Source of the DNA: Leishmania donovani
Taxonomy: Eukaryota > Euglenozoa > Kinetoplastea > Trypanosomatida > Trypanosomatidae
Reading direction: 5' to 3'
Length of the DNA: 64,000 bases
Assembly: GCF_000227135.1 (NCBI RefSeq)
Contig: NC_018247.1
Span: 35,709-99,708 of the forward strand
Part shown: positions 61,801 to 64,000 of the stretch, piece by piece
Numbering within the stretch: position 1 is the first letter of the stretch
Layout: every line of letters begins with the position of its first letter
The notes under the pieces: generated by a model
Told to the model about the DNA's origin: nothing
What the model saw: the letters and a program-made list of their open reading frames with translations, nothing else
The model's database searches: none
Translations under genes and position numbers: made by a program

Positions 61801-64000
61801 GACGGTTAAGGGCTTCGAGCACGTCAGTCGGTGCAAGATTCAGCTCATCCAACACCACCCAGTAGCCGTGGCGAACAGCCTTCACGAGAATTCCGTCCAC
61901 GTAGCGCAGCTTTCCGAGCTCATCTGTGACGTAGTGACCCAGGTACTCCTGAACCTCGGTGCTGTCGTGGTTGTTGATACGCACAAACTTATTGCCGGTG
62001 ATCTCGGCCAGATATTTCACCATGGAACTCTTGCCAGAGGACGTAGGGCCCTCGAGCAGCACCGGACGATTTGCAAACACTGCGCGGCTGAGATTCGTCA
62101 GGTGGCCTTTGACGCTGTTGGTGAGGATGAACGCCTCGTCGCAGTACGGAACCTCGGTACCAGCAGGAATCCACATGTGCTCGTACGCGATAAACGACCC
62201 GTTCTTCGGGGCGGCCGGCAAGGTGGGGGAGTTGGGACGCTTGCCACGAAAGATATTCTTGACAATGAGCTGCTCCACGACCACGTGGAACTGACGCTGC
62301 AGAGGAGTCGCAAACCCAAGAAGTAGGCCGTCAAACAAGGCGATCGCAAAGCCGTAAAGTGGGGTGGCGCGGCGCACGTAAGAGAGGGCTCGTGTGAGTG
62401 TGCGCAGGCTAAACGACGGCGCTTTCGACTCGCCGTCCAAGGCGCAGAGCTTCGTTTTCGCATTGTTCACACAGTCGAGGAAAAAGTCAGTAATTTCGTC
62501 TACCTTTGCGTCTGCCGTGAGGAAGCCTATGTACGCCCTCACCACAATGCTAATGTCGTTGCGGTTAAATGGTTCGCTCACGTAGTACTCGACAAACCGC
62601 GAACGCAGAGACGGCGGCAAGTCTTTTTTGCCGACGTCAGTCGGAGGATTCATGTTCGCGAAAACGTGGAAGTTCTTGTGGCGCATGATCGGCTCTGAAG
62701 AGTCCTTGTCCGTGAGAAAAAGGCGGTCGACATCGCCAAGCACAGAGGAGACGCGCTCCAGCACCTCGGTACTGGCCAGATTGAGCTCATCCAGCAGAAT
62801 CCAGTGGCCCTCGCGCCACGCCTTGACAAGGGAACCTTCCTCGAAGCAAAACGCGAAGTTGGTTCTCGTGTTTTCTACAGTGTTCAGCAGCTCGTTGGCC
62901 TTCTGTTCCAGATCCTCCCACTGCTGCTGCATCGCTGCATCGTACTTCACCTTTGCGCTCTTTGCCCTAAAAGAGCCGCAACCCTTGATGATCTGGCTCA
63001 GCGCACGGCCCCATTTCCGGCCATTGACGGACTGCTGAAGAATATTGAGAAACTGTGCGTTTTTCTCAACATTGAAGCATGCCGCAAAGAGCTCCGTAAA
63101 TCCGTTGTACAGGTCCCGCACTGTCACACCGACATCCAACGGCTTCCATCCGCCCATGAAATCCGACGAGTCCGTCTGCTGATTGAGATTGTGCACGATT
63201 AGCGACTGGCCCAGCTGATCCGCCAGATACTGCACAATAAACGTCTTTCCTACGCCTGTTTCGCCAGTCAGAAGCACGTGCTCGTGCGATTCTACGGCCG
63301 CCGCAAGCCTCTCCAAGAGGGACATGGCGTGCGTGGTTGGCGCGAATGCAATGCGGCTGTCGCGCAAGAGCCCGGAGACAGTGGAGATGAGCGGAATGCA
63401 CACCCTGCCCACTGAGTACATGTCTGTGGTCAGTGACTCCTGTGGTCTGCACTCCAGGACAAGAGGCTCAGCAACATTGATCGGTACCCCGCAAGCTTCC
63501 GAAATCAGCTTCAGAACTCCAGCACGCTCATTTCCTGGAGGGTACTTTGCTACAAGGCAGTCGAACGCCTCCTTCACCATTGTCTCGCGCGTGCGGGACG
63601 AGATAAACGCCAGTGTGTTTTTGCTATTAGCATTATCAATACAAAGCGTGCTTGGCAGACGCTTACTTACTCGTTTACTCCACCTTAGCAGATTCTGCAG
63701 CCCCACGAGTCTTGTGCCAGACGTTGGGGAAGCCAATGCCGCGAGGCTTTGAATGATGGACAACGGAACGTTGCTGTATGTATGGTTGACAATGGCGCAC
63801 ATTTCTTCCGCTGGGAGGTTTTCCATGATCACGGTGCCCCAAAGCTCGGCATACGGTACGGAGTTTGACTTGCGTGTGAGTACGGCTGCACCGGAGGAGT
63901 ACAGCTGCTGAGTTGCAATCAGCCTGAACCCGCTGTGCGCGCGCAGAAACTTGCTCTTGTCCGGAATAAAGAGGGTCGAGCTCTCAAGGAGGGAAAGGAG
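49859..64000 (-). CDS. MDN1: Midasin (MDN1/Rea1), dynein-like AAA+ ATPase of ribosome maturation; N-terminus beyond the window
   Basis: 4713 residues are visible. The frame is open to the right edge (first visible residues LLSLLESSTLFIPD), so the N-terminus and the start of AAA1 are missing; GTG or ATG codons near 63830 are internal. Walker A motifs of AAA2-AAA6 are at 63240-63275 (GETGVGKT), 62020-62060 (GPTSSGKS), 61139-61162 (GETGSSKT), 60177-60211 (GSPGVGKT) and 59125-59160 (GPSGAGKT). A long helical linker/stalk follows. A very acidic Asp/Glu-rich tract spans about 50890-52500. The C-terminal VWA/MIDAS domain has the DDSLSM (50609-50626) metal site. The family removes assembly factors such as Rsa4/Ytm1 homologues from pre-60S particles in the nucleolus and nucleoplasm. 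Domain order and size fit fully. Confidence 0.95.
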   Translation of the reverse strand, partial: LLSLLESSTLFIPDKSKFLRAHSGFRLIATQQLYSSGAAVLTRKSNSVPYAELWGTVIMENLPAEEMCAIVNHTYSNVPLSIIQSLAALASPTSGTRLVGLQNLLRWSKRVSKRLPSTLCIDNANSKNTLAFISSRTRETMVKEAFDCLVAKYPPGNERAGVLKLISEACGVPINVAEPLVLECRPQESLTTDMYSVGRVCIPLISTVSGLLRDSRIAFAPTTHAMSLLERLAAAVESHEHVLLTGETGVGKTFIVQYLADQLGQSLIVHNLNQQTDSSDFMGGWKPLDVGVTVRDLYNGFTELFAACFNVEKNAQFLNILQQSVNGRKWGRALSQIIKGCGSFRAKSAKVKYDAAMQQQWEDLEQKANELLNTVENTRTNFAFCFEEGSLVKAWREGHWILLDELNLASTEVLERVSSVLGDVDRLFLTDKDSSEPIMRHKNFHVFANMNPPTDVGKKDLPPSLRSRFVEYYVSEPFNRNDISIVVRAYIGFLTADAKVDEITDFFLDCVNNAKTKLCALDGESKAPSFSLRTLTRALSYVRRATPLYGFAIALFDGLLLGFATPLQRQFHVVVEQLIVKNIFRGKRPNSPTLPAAPKNGSFIAYEHMWIPAGTEVPYCDEAFILTNSVKGHLTNLSRAVFANRPVLLEGPTSSGKSSMVKYLAEITGNKFVRINNHDSTEVQEYLGHYVTDELGKLRYVDGILVKAVRHGYWVVLDELNLAPTDVLEALNRLLDDNCELFVADTQETIKPHPQLRIFATQNPAGIYSGRKMLSRAFRNRFLEITVDEIPTTEISTILCRRYSLPQSFADKMVEVMTALQIHRQSSQIFAGRHGFITPRDLFRWAERRPETYQQLAEHGFLLLGERCRKPSERQVVRDVIESVTKTELDDKTIYHPSHWSFVQRYFSQVESGVIDEFKIVWTESMQRLFTIVGICLEHKEPVLLVGETGSSKTTVCQLWAALLGIPLHILNCHQHTEASDFLGSLRPSPPDRRDQALFEWRNGPLVQSMLNGDMFVLDEISLTEDSVLERLNSVLEPSRSVTLAEKSSADCIVAHERFLVMATMNPGGDFGKKELSPALRNRFTEIYVRPTTDVTEVSMILSNRLEAELAVWAPHMAAVLYHVSQSTTTSSSPQHISIRDIISWVSFMNAAHGRCPPEVAFLQGLDAVILDGIGVGTGQSEASCAVLKSSCTSQAVQEVMQSGHAPIDHNALLAKPFWEVCEGMAEPQLPPSMQGRFFFGAPATRRNLSKLMRASLVKKAVLLEGSPGVGKTSIVEALGCALDRSVVRINLSEQTDIMDLFGTYLPSPGDATEQEAAAEGEESAATVGDELERQQPRGGRGPVKSPQFAWSDGVLLRALKQGSWVILDELNLASQSVLEGLNALLDHRSSVFIPELNEEFHAHADFRVFACQNPLLEGGGRKGLPCSFINRFIKVHVEAFEVSDLIVIAQAVCPDIEEATLRRMVNFVDRLQYDIMVRRAYGLRGSPWEFNLRDVLRWAKLLQSYEARERPTSFADMLFLQRMRTDEDAARCRLALESCFSKEEVERDVEHGCDSDFLIHNNTVYFAKQRLMQRETATISASEAQQLSSLLLLPSQAHLVKSLLVCVEQNQFALLVGPSGAGKTFALRTAAALAGARLVTFSMTASCDTVDLLGGFDQVEGKQGEFEWRDSLVLEAMLQGHWLVLDNVNYCNASVLDRLNPLVEPNGVLFVNEQGVVNDEVRMIRPHPRFRLFATLNPRYGEISRAMRNRAVELYVKPVAIPSAESFALGAHASVVAQERHQSSQDAKSADEAANSVASLSAPPVRLLSRLLRYHQTFVSVGFHADSQHPGTAQLSDALSAGAPSVFTLLRTSCLLRPSSLVGDLERLILHRYIHNRSGHWASFKSELLELLRCIMDGDTEENDTAAFADEAMEVLRALRLGGRGDEMLDRAAAAEDEEAATASDPVARALVCCRVGRAALALQRLLSESASATEHEMKDAAEAAKQKEKRTLTNRHRLEDLVLCFVLEQCSDSVPLDAVTETRRLWISHRLPAELAQRALSLVRTSFCSSEMLARLYTRAVLLLGPHADALTALWGSQMQVVSTTLVNNALVHLCGVLQAAFASHNATPVPPATFQQLLRLAAPFARLVVQLANEEYGVHTDNYIPLVTYTALMCKAASKMKPPIPHAMALVHAATSFLDSLQQHLGLPFPLLGGKAPLHRYVPTPHITTAEERRLLQAWNTTANEASAARPTAQSNSAVGPQALLHRLWESAAFREGFACLQQLLYIRATAATYSSVTSADPAHTVHPLLPALQARMTAFVDTYTARLPLFTELELALWRSVHQLSLDKPADTTEALAQLAPLLLSRFASRHGVAGTRHLFGGAWAVAAADCMRYGAQVRVMDIGLADNPRLQALAGLSTFLQTCPLAAASPLEEWATNSQRELVGVLCTCFPDLASCVPTPLPPSRTSATALTRLSVFGKVETVVASAAPMPSLVLERQRVLMAALLRRLRSNGCDSADTLSAVTLLWVFKCRLLLPQSPVDPMYRRECKRVVATEELELLGRLDGAFAWAEQLAIRHRSPQREILLTLRVQEKELLRQAQRKYVTRPDATGMKYATLIRQLYQVCTTLLSDARVLGLFEMPPASAGGLNAAAAAEIIASREAWSDLLYEQVMQLLADYGGYEDVTVNFAEAALLASMAARASCTTDVRLLAAAASADSSALSRTLFSRAETLRLLQFPSPLVHVLPMPPLQHTASLLRHRVVYLDSCLSLLSGTAPQGTSRDFVEDVFAQYRSLFRQIEEWEVQERQADQLAVMYKEKATVIEGDDEKLIRKLKELYPSYEAEFSIDALEDDAAESSDRKKTEEQLEGRRAKFARILFKERDGFYLRHLVEVHRTFYWRLISCRMKEAATAPSACSAKSPQSTALLAAFQNRFDALAAELHTFPASSGSTSGVAGMEEQLLLNGFAARVSLLREEMRGTAVSLEERKEAAFNIFLDTDVYELSRFSTPLQTLLDAVQRLAEQYPDTPSLQRCLRIGHKIAALPAMSTPLMKVMAGCEVLLRECYEWERNASHEVSLMRHMTALSSFVLRWRRLELHCWAHVFQAKRAELELQAAQQWFTLYDLLLGEAVPCEPDGEGHHTVAVWDAETPLLRHCRTAFQRASKFMWDAIFGDFSVRLRILQGFGFQLLAAESAQAPLANTVLHVCDFFAQFEPLVQQQRDKAVQPIEEDIAEFAKIMRWEDANYYAVRATAEKSHMKMARVLGTLEEVLRTPVLAVITAEEQRCEDDASLGFALPVKVDSKSKKAKQARKPAEAAGKGAKQGIKRQRNGKAVSAAADNPSLEAVATAEDPALQLLSRNVYLDQVHTFLRDAAHEVIENVTALQKPKTPNQMKVRALKTLFGRLSEAGVPHTHENQVGDWGVLFFTTEALLGCCETHRDQTAAVARAGAAAAEQYRFARWLQRLREVERKPHHDLSAAQAKRGTGIAESLFSNAVHVATVLCELFHLDEQLRVLEVTVQHSVLASDGDTDGGVVSHAVPRVFLDDAVEVACLVQSVCSGLGWMTQQPHMVAKTTAEAHGLVHELAGVSNELWSLCTSYEPLRLSAASTVPPGISKYYFDALHRVLGVVCRIQACDVANIAAAAKPLVDAVTDMLARHEQPSAQMRERLATEAKRRRTEQLPKPWAQRLRHAVEEVSDALVPCGEGASVVLEDDVRMPSTTATTDAEAKVSGHCDSESDTDAPQLESAVYARYTMHGAAVHEALQRLVPILEDLLASPVSSEGATAATVVTSSALPSVCTLAAREREELLPRLSVCRREVQRVRDAWCTVLEAQCFFGVVVARLFTVLLKKGFCKTEDEEPDDGEGDGEGGQQQNGTGMDDGQGEKDVTDQIDNEDQLMNMKDKEEEQADEQRQGEKDEGEEDTAADVETDFNGQKENRSESDGEGDEEGEESDKEMGDVDDGTEQERKKAKKDAGDADDMNEDAGDAAEEVPEDDLAEGDEHREDNEETGGFEDKADEIRDADEDRSCEHDVVGDDDKSEMDEDGSSDGNSVEHSDTDGEERDESARDDKLPSDADEEPEESDVASEERVDSDAATDAERSELGEEEVEQRDNSENAGDVSDIEDASDGPDENVYEGGQQDDREGDEATENQDKDKKDTSAKVRKEQAANEEEQPGTEQEQDDAGQNWKQQQEQNEQAQRRDNAEQTRSQHNPYRAVKEALQRHQRQMQQLNLNQHVKVTDEKDEPKAEKPPKPDQAGEQEDVEEFDFEEDGDREGLAAAEHTEAKPTETDAYEGEESHNDASGDEDGIGEDEDDSADAPQETRRKCRQNRDELTELEEKEAAATSQKMKSKKKVRTTADDEDASASEDQEDDDTTKKDDQDAAAEANVKLERGRQLWLEQETAVHGLSQQLCEQLRLILAPTLADKLQGDYKTGKRLNMKRIIPYIASQFKKDRIWLRRTKPSKRTYQILVALDDSLSMQCNNAGVLSCRAVALIAKALQQLEVGEFGVACFGKETHVVHPLEEPFLADSGPRLFSEITFEQKSTNMKLLLETTLGYLDDARDRMRGQTRSTTQQLQQIMFIIGDGQITENRDDLRQLMVRAEENHQMVVFVLLDIRAAEGDTATPSAGPSAAPAAAAPLRAKTLQGLSTAERLRRLKADREARLLRVQSNSILDMQVVEFQAGRVVRRPYMEDFPFPYYLIIRDIQNLPEIIADAMRQWFELLNAGA
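50890..52500 (-). other. Asp/Glu-rich low-complexity tract of midasin
   Basis: Acidic region between the stalk and the MIDAS domain, with short runs such as DEEPDDGEGDGEGG and many Ser, Gln and Lys. Flexible acidic tethers of this kind link the MIDAS domain to the ring in yeast and human midasin. The antisense strand reads as long hydrophobic Leu/Val frames, a shadow of GAC/GAG-rich codons. Confidence 0.85.

Overview
This window is nuclear DNA of a trypanosomatid of the genus Leishmania. The organism call rests on several things seen directly. The coding sequences are intronless, GC-rich and head-to-tail, and essentially all lie on the minus strand. Intergenic spacers are 0.6-3 kb, and their plus strand is purine-rich, so the transcribed strand carries the polypyrimidine tracts used for spliced-leader addition and polyadenylation. 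(GT)n, (CA)n and (AT)n tracts are abundant. The gene content also fits: a tandem phosphoglycerate kinase pair (glycosomal/cytosolic isoforms), a catalytically dead deoxyhypusine synthase paralogue, and a giant midasin. The PGK pair plus the short deoxyhypusine synthase-like gene matches what is known of Leishmania chromosome 20. The species is not determined.

Layout from low to high coordinates; transcription runs from high to low, right to left. 1-3000 holds two PGK copies. The first is cut by the window edge. The second is interrupted by an 822-N gap. A 99-N gap lies upstream and is flanked by an exact 287-bp duplication that looks like unmerged contig ends. 6.2-20.3 kb holds a STAND/NB-ARC-like P-loop NTPase, a MORN-repeat protein, a large protein with four PB1-like modules, and a TMTC-like multi-spanning membrane protein with TPRs. 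22-37 kb holds a WD40/coiled-coil protein, an LRR plus C-terminal EF-hand-like protein, a PH-like protein with short N-terminal repeats, a small hypothetical protein, a helical-repeat protein probably imported into the mitochondrion, and a six-kelch propeller. 38-39.2 kb is a degenerate retroelement fragment with reverse-transcriptase and RNase H remnants of the tyrosine-recombinase (DIRS/VIPER/TATE) kind. 39.7-47.8 kb holds an importin-beta family protein (transportin-3/importin-13-like), a single-pass membrane protein, EMC10 and the deoxyhypusine synthase prozyme. 49.9 kb to the right edge is midasin (MDN1/Rea1), lacking its N-terminus because the window ends.

The genes form one stretch of a polycistronic unit. 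They share direction rather than pathway: glycolysis (PGK), ER membrane-protein insertion and ER-lumen glycosylation (EMC10, TMTC-like), hypusination of eIF5A (DHS prozyme), ribosome maturation (midasin), nuclear transport (karyopherin), and scaffold proteins (MORN, kelch, WD40, LRR, PB1).

Two items are outside the expected annotation. One is an 83-codon plus-strand ORF at 16125-16376. It has its own pyrimidine tract, AG acceptor and good start context, and is antisense to the whole unit. The other is the retroelement fragment at 37965-39237. Start codons were placed at the first in-frame ATG, because several open frames run further upstream only through TTG, GTG or unspliced leader sequence.
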